64,000 nt of DNA from NCBI RefSeq assembly GCF_035222485.1, contig NC_085925.1, forward strand, positions 1,922,001 to 1,986,000. The letters run 5' to 3'. Below, piece after piece: positions 53,838-64,000 of this stretch. The DNA is from Podospora pseudoanserina (lineage: Eukaryota; Ascomycota; Sordariomycetes; Sordariales; Podosporaceae). Position 1 is the first letter of the stretch; every line of letters starts with the position of its first letter. The notes below the pieces were generated by a model, which saw nothing but the letters and a program-made list of their open reading frames with translations, was not told the DNA's origin and did not search any database. The position numbers and the translations under genes were made by a program.

Positions 53838-56748
53838 TCACCCACTCCCCTCCTCCCAACTATACCTCTTATCCGCCACCTGCGGCACATGAATCAACCC
53901 ATCCCGTCCCTCTATCCGCTCCATGCTCTGCGGACTATTCGGCATGTCATTGTCATCATCCTCCTCTTGCCCCCCCCCTCTCCCTCCCATCGGTGGCTGC
54001 GGCGGCTGCGGCTGCAACAGACTTATCCTCTGAGGCACCTGTCCCAATCTCTTTCTCTGCTGCTGCTCCCCTTGTGTTGGTTGTATCGTATTCCCCCCCC
54101 TCCCCAGAATCATCTCCCCCGCCTCCTCCTCGGTAAAATTACTCCCCAACGTCTCACTACTCCCATTATTCTCAGAGCGATAATGCCCTCCCCCTAACCT
54201 CCCCGGCGGAAGCGGCAAAGGAGAAGTCGGCGACACAGGCGACACCCCTCCATCGACCGGCTGCCCGTTCGAGTCAAAAACTCTAGTAGTCGGCGTCGGT
54301 GGTTGGGGTGGACGTTGAGTAGGCAGCTCGATATGTTCCGGCAACGGTCCCAAACAGACAATCTGGGAGTTGTTAATCGGTGTTCTTTGAAACGACGGCG
54401 GCGGTAACCTCACTGACGATGTCAGCGATGTGGGCGATACCCCATCATTTGAATCCGACCGACTCATCGACACCGACGAAGGGGCAAACGTCTGAGCCGA
54501 GGTTGGGGAAACAGGTGAATAACTCGAGCCAGCAGGGTCCGAAGTCCTGTTGTGGTGGTGGTGGTGGTGTTGCTGGGAAGGGGGGTATAAATGCAACGGC
54601 GGCGGAGCAACCGTCATAGGAGAAGGCAAATCAAACATCCTCCCCGCCCAGTCCCCATGCGGCGTCATCGGTGACGGCAACGAATTCGGAAACGAGTCGC
54701 TATTCGCATACGTCGGCGACGACGCCGGCGAGGGCGTATCTGGCGGTCGGTAATGAGCAACTCGGCTCACGTCCTGCATGGACTTTTCTTGCTGCATCAC
54801 CCCCGTCGGTATCGTCATGTGCGTTGTTGACGTGGGTGTATAAGTCGGCACCGGCCCCCTCATCTGCCTTTCCAGTTTCCGCTGAGTGAGCTCATATTCG
54901 CTCATTCCCTGGGCACTATCTATCCCAACGTCGGTCTCGTCATCCCCAAGATCATGGCTGTCCAGCTCAACCGGTTCCGGCGGTACAGGCATTTCGTACA
55001 CCTGGTTTTCTCCGTCTGCCCCAACCTCGACGGGTTGGGCGCTGTTGTTGTGCACTTCGTGAATTTCTGGTTTCCTTGATCTCTTCCTCCTGATGATCAA
55101 CGAAAACACCTTCTTGACTGGACTCTGTGGCTCCTCCTCTTCTGTGACGTGAGCCTCGCGTTTGTCCTCGTCTGTCTCGGAATTTTGAGAGTTTTGCTTT
55201 GACCTTTTCCGACGGCAGCAAAACCATATCAGACCCCCCAAAATACTTCCTGTGATGAAGGCGCTGAACACGATACCAACCGTCTGGCCAGTCCCCAGTC
55301 TGTTATTCGTCCCAGTCGGCGCAGGCGCGCTTGTGAATTCCGGGTACGGGCTATCCGGTGGCCTTGCGATGGCTTCAAGTGAGTAATTGCTCGAGGCCGC
55401 CTCGGGAAACAACGCCTGGTGAAGCGAGAACATGCTCTTATCGTAAGTAGTAATGATGTATGCCTCCTGCATAAACGCCCGACCAATGATATAGGTATTA
55501 TTGTTGACCTCGGTAGTCGAACGCTTCAGCGGGAAATACGGGATGCTTGATTCGCCCCATTGAATGACGTTTCTGAAAGGGTAACGTAATAACTGCGCAA
55601 ACGCCGCCGACGGAATCGTGATGTTGACCACGCCCGGAACATTAAACGGTTGCCCAAAGTTGTCGGTGTTGTCAAAGCTCGAAAGGGTGAAGGTGAAGGA
55701 CAAAGACTCGTCGTTTTGAAAGCGCGTGTACTGTTCCCCTCCGCCTGTAAAAGTGTACAACCCGAGATCCTCCCTCCATGTTAGATTGAGAGCATCAGCA
55801 AAACGGTCGCATACTTCGGTCGGCAGCCACAGGTACGGTGTGGAAGAGTCAATGAAAGCCTCGATGGAATCATCCATATTGACCAACGTCCGACTTGTTG
55901 ATGTCCAATTAGCAGCCAGGGCCTTGTCCTCGTCTGTGATTTGCGCCGTCACACCACGCAGGCGAACAAGAGGAAGTCGCGTGATCGGATCGAGGGCAAA
56001 GTTGTTGCCGTGAGGGACGAATCGAAGCCTATCGTACCCCCCCAGAACCAGAGAGGCAACTGTGCCACTGCCCTTCTTGCCATCTTGAATAGTGTTAGTA
56101 CGTGTTGGTGATATCTTTTCCGCACATGACAACTTACTCTCTCGGTAGTAGGCGCCGGCGGTGTACCCATAACTATGACTGGGAATAGCGCCATACACCT
56201 GGGCAAGCTGAGGGATAAAAGGAGTCGAGACATTGGAGCCGAACTTCCCAGGCGTGACACCAAGCCCAATAAAGCCGCTGTAATACTGCGTGTCGTTGAT
56301 GGCGGCCACCAATGTGTTCTCGAGGAGCGTCGACACCGAAGTCAGCGTGTTGACGAACCCCAAGGTTTCCAACCCATAATCACCATTCCCCCCCATTCCC
56401 GTGTGGTTCATGCCCAGCTTCCAAGCCCCCAATGGCTGCCATGACTCCGACAGCGAGGAGTTGAAGACACCACCCCGAGCATTGATGCAGATTTGAACCG
56501 GATGACAGCCACCGCTAGATATCGTCCAGATTTCCGACAAGGCCGTCGATGGCGTGAGGTAGACAATCTCGGCGGGCGAGCCTATCACAAACATAAAATT
56601 GGACCATGTGCCGTCGATACCATACCTGCCAGCAGTGTCAGCAGTGACTACCTAACGCAGAGGGGAGTCATGACACAAACCATTCTCCAGAAGGCTGGAT
56701 CCAGAGAGGAGCAGCCGGTGGCTTGGTGGCAGCGGCATCGTCAGCAGT

Positions 56749-56780
<32 letters not shown>

Positions 56781-56847
56781 GTCGTGACGCGGACAGCAGC
56801 AGCAAGATGTCACAGATGACAGCGGTCGAACGACAGGGCAACCGCAT
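53838..56847 (-). CDS. Membrane-anchored aspartic-protease-like protein (probable pseudoprotease)
   Basis: This is a type I membrane protein with a peptidase A1 fold outside and a long disordered cytoplasmic tail. The exons are 56847-56681, 56625-56138 and 56083-53838 (966 residues). Exon 1 encodes a signal peptide (MRLPCRSTAVICDILLLLSAS) and an alanine run from a CAG repeat. The first join gives APLWIQPSGEWYGIDGTWSNF. The N-lobe segment that normally holds DTG reads PSTALSEIW, so the first catalytic Asp is missing. The C-lobe has IDSSTPYLWLP with its Asp. The 54-nt second intron lacks stops and could be misread as coding. A transmembrane helix (VGIVFSAFITGSILGGLIWF) at ~482-504 is followed by CCRRKR. 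The ~460-residue tail is rich in Pro, Ser and Gln with a His run. Confidence 0.88.
56737..56781. repeat. CAG/CTG trinucleotide repeat in signal-peptide region
   Basis: About thirteen CAG units, with one TAG interruption on the plus strand, encode eight or more alanines after the hydrophobic core of the signal peptide of the protease-like gene. Confidence 0.8.
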
Positions 56848-59800
56848 TGTAGCAGCACCCTACCCTGACCCGATCTGACGGCGCTGGGGAAGGGGTGCGC
56901 GCGCGGGCAACGACGGTCTGTCACGAGAGCAGCGGTCCTAGGACATTTGCGACGTCTTCTTGTTGTGCCATGGACTACAGGCCGTTGTTAGTCTTTTTTG
57001 GCAGGCCCGGGCAGGTGAGGATTGGAAGAAGGCAGTGAGTAATGGGTAAGGTAGGTGGGTGGATAGATGGATGGATAGGCTCAGCCGTCAGTAGACAAGG
57101 CAAGGCAAAGGCAGGTTTCACTCAGGGCCTGGGGTAGGGGGCCAACAAGGGGGGAGCAAGACGAGAGGGAGAGTGGAGGATAAGGGAACACACACCCGGT
57201 ATGCGGGCGCACCGTGTCTGCGTCTCTGCGTCTCTTTGCGTCTGGCGGGACGAATGATGAGACGGCGGGAAATAGGGAATGTCAGTCGGAAAACAAGAGA
57301 CCAGCGATCAGCACTGCAGTCGACCCGGCTATGGGGGTCCAACGTGGCCCAGGCCTGTGAGTAGGTTTGAGATAGGTGTTGACGGAGAAAGCGAGAGCGG
57401 GTGGAATTGGCAGCACTGGAATGCCCTGAGGTGGTGGTCCTCCCTTCCTTCCTTGGGTGACATTCTCACCCAGTCCATCATTCTGAAAAGTTCCGTCAGA
57501 GCAAAACGAAACCCCCCCGCCTTTCCGAAAGACGGTACACCTAGGACAGCGAAGCGACAGGGGACTGCTAAAAGCGCTGAGAATGCTTGGAATCCTCTAA
57601 TCCTCTATCAACAACGCATGCACCCGTCCGTTTGTTCCTCCGAAGTCCCGCACCTAGCCCGGCACTTTTGCTGTGGGAAAGCCGTCAGTTAATTGCCCAG
57701 CGAAATGATGTCCTCAGCCATGTCTGAGAATCGCGAACCCCGGCACGTGGCTGCGACCGCCGTCAGATCTCCAGGTGGCTGATCTAATCTCGACGACGTC
57801 CTTTTTTCACTCCTTGACAGGGTTCGTCTGATGTGCATGAAATCGTTCTTTCTGTGCCCCCGCCCTGCTCTAGAAACCTCCCCAGCCGAAGCCCCAGATC
57901 AGCCACTCACAACCGCCAGACTCGCACACCACCGGCCAGCCCGCCCAGAATCCATGATCGATATCGTCGCCGCGCCGCTCACAGAGTGTGGGGAAACAAC
58001 GGGTGGAAAAACATGGCAGAGCTGGAATCCCAATCTTAGCCTCACCTCGGTGGAGCTCTCCAACGAACGCTGGAGCGAGCGCGCCGTTTTTACTGACTAG
58101 CAGGCATCAGGGCACTTGATAAAATGCTCTAGCATCGGACTTCAATTTCTCATCCTTTACGAAGAAGAGAGCATCGTGATACCATTCTGCAAGTCTCACA
58201 CGAGAAGAACTCTGTACTCTGTACAACAGCCATTGCCACCACCACCGGCGCCGCCGCCGGGATCGAGATAGGGACCTCGCTTGTGAATCTTGGGAATCGC
58301 AAGTGCCGGACAGTAGCTCGCCTTGGTTTCGAACCCTCAAGATTGGGAATGCCTTACTTCAACAGCGAAACAGGCAGCCAAGCTTGAGCTAAAAAAGCAA
58401 CCGATCAACTCATGCGTTTCGAGCTAGGCCTATCTTTTATGGACATGAGGCCCCGGTTCCCAAACTCACTCTCAAGGTTCCACTGGCGGTTATCGACGAC
58501 ACACCTCAACCTCCCACACGGGCTACAGCGACAAGCAATGGCTGTTATATTGGTCAAATATCGGTGGCAATGAAGCCCTCCATCCTCACGGACCTTAGTG
58601 CCGCTGTTTGGCTGGCATGAGAGAGAGGAACCGAGGATGCATCAAACACGGCAGAGGCAATCTATTTCACCACTTACAGAAGGCGAGGGGTCACTCTGGC
58701 TAAATTCGATACCACCTATTTTACCGAGCCACCTCGCAACCAAACCTTTCCCTTTAGGCCACCAGAGAGTCCGGACCATCCACACCGGCCCAGCACATGA
58801 CGCTTTCTGTTGATTGCTCTCTGCCCACCGCACTGGCCACCCAAGACGGCGGCAAAACAATCTCGACATTTGTTGGCGTGGTGCCGGCTCTAGAGGACGG
58901 CAAAAGCCTGCACGACCTGCCCATCGCGGACCCCGTCAGGCCTGAAGAAGCAGGTTTGTCGATGAAGCCGTCACCACCTCGACCTGCGGTGCGTTTTCAG
59001 TTACTGGTGCCCAAACAGGAAGGCGTTTCGTCTTCTCTGGCGTTCAGCCATACATGCGGCTCACCTCCGGCAGTCACTCGTCATGAACTGCTGGTCAGAA
59101 ATGCTGTCGAGCTTCGTCATTCCAGACACCAAGCTCTCACACATCCAAGAAATCTCTGAAACTCTCTCAGCTCAGCTGCTGACTTTGTTATGCATCGGTC
59201 GTTTTTCTACTCTCGCTTGCCCGTGCAGCTCATTGGCTACGAGACGGTCTGCTACCCATTGTAACGTGAGTCGCAAAGGGAATGGGGGAACCGTTTTACG
59301 TTTTACGCGGTATGGCATTTTTTGATGTTACTCGGTACCATGGGTCCAAAACCCCCGTTAAACAAACAACCGAGATAACTGGCGGCTCAATGCCTCAGAC
59401 AGGATCCTCTCATTCCAAACACGGTCAGCATTCTGTTGAGACAACTCTGACTGGTTGTGCCCTCGCAGATTCAAGACATATGATTGTATGTAGCTCACAA
59501 CCCAAAACAGACAGGGCGGGCACAAGCCTCAGCGGAGTTGCGGGAGTCTAGCAGACGCCACAATTCCTCTTGCCAGATATCGAGATGCATATCCCGATTC
59601 CCCCTGTCGGCTGACCGGCAGCTTTTCTCGCCGTCTTCTGGCCCCGTGTGTCGAAAGGTCTGTCAATTGCCGAGCTCAGCCAAGAAAGCCAAGGAGGCCA
59701 CCGTGGACCCTAGTCAGGCTTCTCCAGATGTCGATCTGCTTTGCGCACGTTATCATCCCCACCAGCTCAGCACTACGGAGGAAGGCCCCGAAGGAGAGCA

Positions 59801-61396
59801 TGAACATGATAAGATTGTACCCCATTCTGATGTTTCTGCACGGTGTTGTCAACGTCAAACGATACCAAGTTCTATGGGAGAGATAATGATGAACGCAGAA
59901 GAAAAAGGGGCATATGTAGCTGCCCGGCCGCCTCTGCCTATCGTTGCAGCTGTGGGATCGAGGGTGGGCGGACCGAAATGCCCCCTCTGAACCAAAAACC
60001 GCGTCTTTTGTGGTTGCAGCAGTGCCATACAGCTGGCTATGAGAGGGTGAAGGGGGGACACAGAGGGCGCAGGTACGGGAATAACGCAGGTTGCCAGCAC
60101 GACCAGCGCCAGAGGGTTGCGGAGGGAGTAGAGTCTGGTACTGCCTCCCCAATGTGGTGCTCGGCAGGTCTGGGCAGGGTGGACTTCGATTCCATCGTTC
60201 GGTTACACTGATTTCGGGCTGTAGCTGACATTAAACGAGTCGCCGACCTGGGAGGTTGCCATCCAACTGAGCCAGTAGTATGCGCATCATTTATTAACTT
60301 GCCCTTCCGGCCCAGCCCGAGCCAGCCATCGTCCCTCTCGTTTTTCCCCGACTCAACCACGAACCTGTTGCTGCATGATAGATAGCCACCACGCGGAGAG
60401 CCTTCCGTTCGGGGGGTGAGAGGGAGGGCTGTTTTGGGAAACTGTGATGGGACGTGGTCGTCGATGGCGACGTTATGAGATGTTGGACCAGAGGACAGAA
60501 ACAGACAAGGCTCGGAACATTTTCTTTTGTTTTCAAGAGCCAAGCATTTTTACCTTATCGAACGTCTTTTCACTTGAATCAAAACGGTCAGCGCTGGGCC
60601 CAAGTCGGTCCAGCCTCTTCTCCTCCCGCGCTCCCGTGTCAACCGGTAGCTGGCAGGTCTGGGGCCAAGAAACTGGCCAATCGTGGATCTTGACCCGATT
60701 CACTCAAGTCCCGTCCCCTCGGAGTGGGCTGGCATGGCTGGCCGAGCAGGGGGGAGAAAATACCCTTGTCCCTCCATCGGGTGCTTCGTTGCCCCTTGCT
60801 TGTCCATCGGCCCTTGGCAAGCCTTTTCACCCCCGGATCTCTCTCTCTCTCTTTCTCTTCCTACTTGCCCAGCCTTGACCCTCTTGCTCGTCGTGGCTGG
60901 CCCGGCAGCTTTCCAAATGATCGTCCCACAGTGTTGTTATTAGGCTCAAACCTAGCGTTGTGGAAAACGGAGCGTGTGTGAGGAGGAAAAGACCTTTCAA
61001 TCAATCTTGGATCTTGTGGCATGCCGGGGAAGCGATTTACACAGCAATCATTTTGATGCGCGGTGGACAGACGCCGGGTGGTTGTGTTGTCTCAGGGCTT
61101 GGATAATACCCGTCCGACTCCCGAATCCCTTGCAGGACGTTGTGTTTTGTGTTCGACATCCACCCCAGTTCCCGTGGCCTTTTTCCAACATATCTCGAAC
61201 AGTGCTGCTTTCTATTCCCCCCCTTCGAGGCGCCATGGTTTCAGTGTCCTGATGTCAGTATACCGATACCGCGGCTGAGGTGCATGGATGAGGTGGACAG
61301 GGCCCTACATCATCATCACTCAACGATAGATTGGTCCTCGTGGCAAACTGTGAAGCTTTTTTTCCCTCAGCATACGATCCCCCACGATATAGCAGC
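56848..61396. other. Large divergent intergenic region (4.5 kb)
   Basis: No gene is supported between the protease-like gene and the cell-wall gene. Frames up to 168 codons exist (for example 59484-59990 +, 60037-60543 -) but lack recognisable motifs, hydrophobic patterns or consistent splice structure. A CT microsatellite lies at 60840-60861. The region probably contains two complex promoters, and possibly non-coding transcripts. Confidence 0.5.
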
Positions 61397-63974
61397 ATGG
61401 TTGGGAGTAGGCGGTTGCTGCTTTCGATCGCGGCGCTCTCTGGCGCTGGCCTCAACAATGGAGTTGAAGGTGAGTTGACGCTCTCATCATGGGTGGTGAG
61501 CCTTTTGTTCTAATGGAAGACGAACAGCTCGGTTCAGGAGGCAAGATGGAGCAGGTGTCGATGTCGTCCAGAACGCCACAACACCAATATCAGAACCAAC
61601 AACACCAGTCATCACATCAACTCCTGATCCACCACCAACACCAATAGACTTGCCTGGCACACCTACTACCTTCACAACCACCAAGAAAGTGCCGCCAATA
61701 GGGCCGCCTCGACCTGGGGTATCAGCTGCGGGCATTATCGAGCTTGATGAGACCATCGGGGTGGACGATGAGGAGGAAGTTACTGTACTTGGCGGGGGTC
61801 TTTTGAGGCTGACTGCCGCATCGAACGCGCAGCCTACGCCAGCAGAGGAGGAGTATGTGTATCCGGGGGAATATGGCTCAGGTGGGACGCTGACGACCGA
61901 CACCAACGCCTTCACACGGACTGTGCTCCCGACCAGGGTATCAGTTGTGCCGAATTTGGGGACCGTCAGAGGTCCGCCGCCAGTCGAAACGACAACATTG
62001 ATTATATCTCCTCCGATCAGGACGCCGCCAACAAGGCCCCCTGCCATCCCAGCCCCGGTCGCGGCCCCGCAAGATGGGGTTCAGAATATTGATCTGGGCG
62101 ATCCCATGCAAGAGACGCCAGCACCAGAAGAGCAGGAGCCGGAGCCGGAACCGGAACCGGCGCCCGCACCAGCACCCGTGATACCAGGTATTCCGGGAGG
62201 TGGCCGTCCTGCCGGTCCTCCAGTAAGGACGTCAAAAAGTGTAGTAACCGCAATCGTCACGGAAATCGACCTGGGGCATGGTAATCCCGCTACCACATCT
62301 ACATCGACGTGGAACGGGTACTCCAACTCGACCTTTGTGACGTCGGTGCTGTACCCCAACCAAACTACACCACATATCTCTACGCCCACAGCCACTCTTA
62401 GCTTTTGCCAACCTTCAGACTTGACTATTCCCCCTACGGTATGGTCGATTGTTTACACAAGCACGCTGACTTGGTTTGGCAACCCTGAGGATTACACGCC
62501 TGAGTATCCCCCCATCTCGACCCCGCCGGTTTCATCGTGTGTCCCGTCACCACCCAGGTTGACCGTCTCGCGATGCTCGTCTACAAGCACCGGAGAAGAG
62601 AACACACCTTGTTTTGTGACGGTCACAGCGTCCACGTCTTATCCCTGGGGCTATGGACCACAGACAAGCACTGTGCCCAACACTGTCACTTTTGTCACGA
62701 CGGACAAGAACCCGGCTGTGATTTACACCTCCATGAAGCCACCTAATTATGGTGTTACCCAACCGCCACGGACTCAAGCTCATCATGAGTCCCTCACGGA
62801 AGATGGCGCTGCTTCTCCCATCTCGACGCCGTCGTACGGCTCTGAGCCCAATAATCCTAGCCCTAACAACCCGAGCAATCCGAACAACCCAAGCAATCCT
62901 AACAACAGCCCGAGCAGCCCAAACAACCCCAGCAATCCCTCCAACCCAAACAACCCAAACAACCCAAACAACCCAAACAGACCCCAACCCATCGAAGAGT
63001 CCCGCTCAGCAACCATAACCCGCTCCCCGGTAACAGTAATAATCCAACCAACCGCCATCGTCATAAACGACAACACAATCAAAGACAACACGACGAAAAA
63101 AACCCAAGTCGTCATCGTCTCGGGCGAGACCTTTACGATCGACCCAACAAGGGTGGTAGGCGCAGACACAACCATCGACCGCGTCACGGCCACAGGAGGA
63201 GGGGTGTACTACCCCCCCACGCCCACCACGACCTCCTTACGTGGCGTAGAAGTAATCCTGACCTCGTCCCGGGTGATAATCGGCGGATCAACTTACACCT
63301 TCTCCCCCACCTCCACCATCGCCGTAGTCAACGACGAGACATTCACCATCGGCCCCACGGCGATCGCTGCCGGGTCGCAAACCCTCAACCTCCCTGCTGC
63401 TCCTGTTCCGACAGAGGTCGTGGTGGTGGGAGGGGAGCTTATCACTGCCATTGGCCCCACCTTGGCCGTCATTTCTGGGAGTACGATAACTTATGGTAGC
63501 ACCGTCTCGACGACGACTATAGGGGGTGATGTCATTACTTTTGGTCCTGGGGGTGTGACGGCGCATGGGACGATCACGCTTGGGGGGAGTGCTGCAAGGC
63601 CGGGGGAGACGCAGTATGTCGTTGCTGGGGGCGCGACTATCACCAAGATTGGGGCGAGCGTGGTGGTGGTGAAGCAGACTACGTATACTATCGGGCCGGC
63701 GGCGGCGGGGGGGATGGGGGATAGGACGGTTACCACTACTGTTGGAGGGGAGGTGATCACCATTGGGCCGGAGGGGGTTGTGGTCGGGACGACGACGATG
63801 GGGTTTCCTTTTGGGCCTACGGTTGTTATCACGCCCGGGGGGAGGGGAGGGGGGGTTGCTGCTGCTACGGGGGTTGTGGAGGGGGAGGATGAGGAGGATG
63901 GAGGGGTGGCGGTTGGGATCAGCCGGGGGATGTTGTTGGGGGTGGTGGTGGGGTGGTTGGCGTGGATGGTTTGA
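61397..63974 (+). CDS. Secreted GPI-anchored, repeat-rich cell-wall-type protein
   Basis: No named family is recognised. The exons are 61397-61469 and 61528-63974, with a 58-nt intron that restores GVEARFRRQDGAG, giving 839 residues. The N-terminus (MVGSRRLLLSIAALSGAGL) is a signal peptide, and ARFRRQ may be a Kex2-type processing site. The middle is rich in Pro, Thr and Ser with a PEPEPEPAPAPAP run and a low-complexity Asn-Pro tract (PNNPSNP repeats, about 62850-62980). The last ~300 residues contain at least six copies of a Gly/Thr/Val unit of the form GGxxxTxGPxxxxV, as in beta-solenoid surface proteins. The C-terminus (GISRGMLLGVVVGWLAWMV) is a hydrophobic GPI-signal-like tail. N-glycosylation sites include NATT and NSTF. 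Cell-surface location is a firm inference; role is unknown. Confidence 0.85.
62850..62990 (+). repeat. Asn-Pro/Ser low-complexity coding repeat
   Basis: Short imperfect units of AACCCxAxCAAxCC encode PNNPSNP-type repeats in the linker of the cell-wall protein. Slippage at such tracts is a common source of length variation in fungal surface proteins. Confidence 0.8.
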
Positions 63975-64000
63975 GACATCCGTCCGTCCGCTATTGGGAT

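Noticed and set aside
58261-58345. tRNA-like GGTTCGAAACC on the minus strand
   Set aside because: Only a T-loop-like sequence; no matching acceptor, D or anticodon stems could be formed around it.
59484-59990. 168-codon plus-strand frame in the large intergenic region
   Set aside because: No domain, no signal peptide, no splice support, and comparable frames exist on the opposite strand at the same place.

Overview
The window is nuclear DNA of a filamentous ascomycete, most likely a Sordariomycete near the Sordariales (Podospora/Chaetomium/Neurospora relatives). The basis is short GT-AG introns (mostly 50-70 nt), unlinked single-copy housekeeping genes on both strands, a two-finger GATA iron regulator of the SRE/SreA type, and an arginine-attenuator peptide almost identical to that of Neurospora arg-2. 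The exon joins given here were worked out by hand from splice sites and frame continuity. No rRNA, tRNA, CRISPR or intact transposon was recognised.

Layout. 1-6.1 kb: the 3' part of VPS15 (Vps34 kinase complex) and LEA1 (U2 snRNP A'). 6.1-10.5 kb: a gene-poor stretch holding two arrays of a 21-bp minisatellite and, between them, a broken coding relic. 10.5-16.1 kb: BCP1, ARO7 (chorismate mutase) and MDV1 (mitochondrial fission). 16.8-20.1 kb: an aldo-keto reductase with an apparent frameshift and an acidic orphan protein. 20.5-25.0 kb: a compact block of BUB3, GPN2, POP5 and TVP15. 26.4-30.8 kb: the iron repressor sreA with a 2.7-kb upstream region carrying two consensus sites for its own product. 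30.8-42.9 kb: a conserved orphan, an Acinus-like SAP/RRM protein, TAH18 (diflavin reductase of cytosolic Fe-S assembly) and an SBP1-like RRM-RGG-RRM protein.

43.6-47.2 kb is an accessory island: a large coiled-coil pseudogene, a diverged direct duplication whose compared differences are transitions (RIP-like), and a third array of the same 21-bp minisatellite. 47.5-52.9 kb: the ArfGAP GCS1, ETF-beta and arg-2/CPA1 with its spliced uORF. 53.8-56.8 kb: a membrane-anchored aspartic-protease-like protein lacking the first catalytic Asp. It is divergent, across about 4.5 kb without convincing genes, from a secreted GPI-type cell-wall protein at 61.4-64.0 kb.

Most genes are independent housekeeping functions, not a pathway cluster. 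Links that can be argued are: sreA, TAH18 and ETF-beta (iron, Fe-S and flavin electron transfer); ARO7 and arg-2 (amino-acid synthesis); LEA1, the Acinus-like and the SBP1-like proteins (RNA processing). The least explained material is the dispersed 21-bp repeat family and the broken genes it accompanies.
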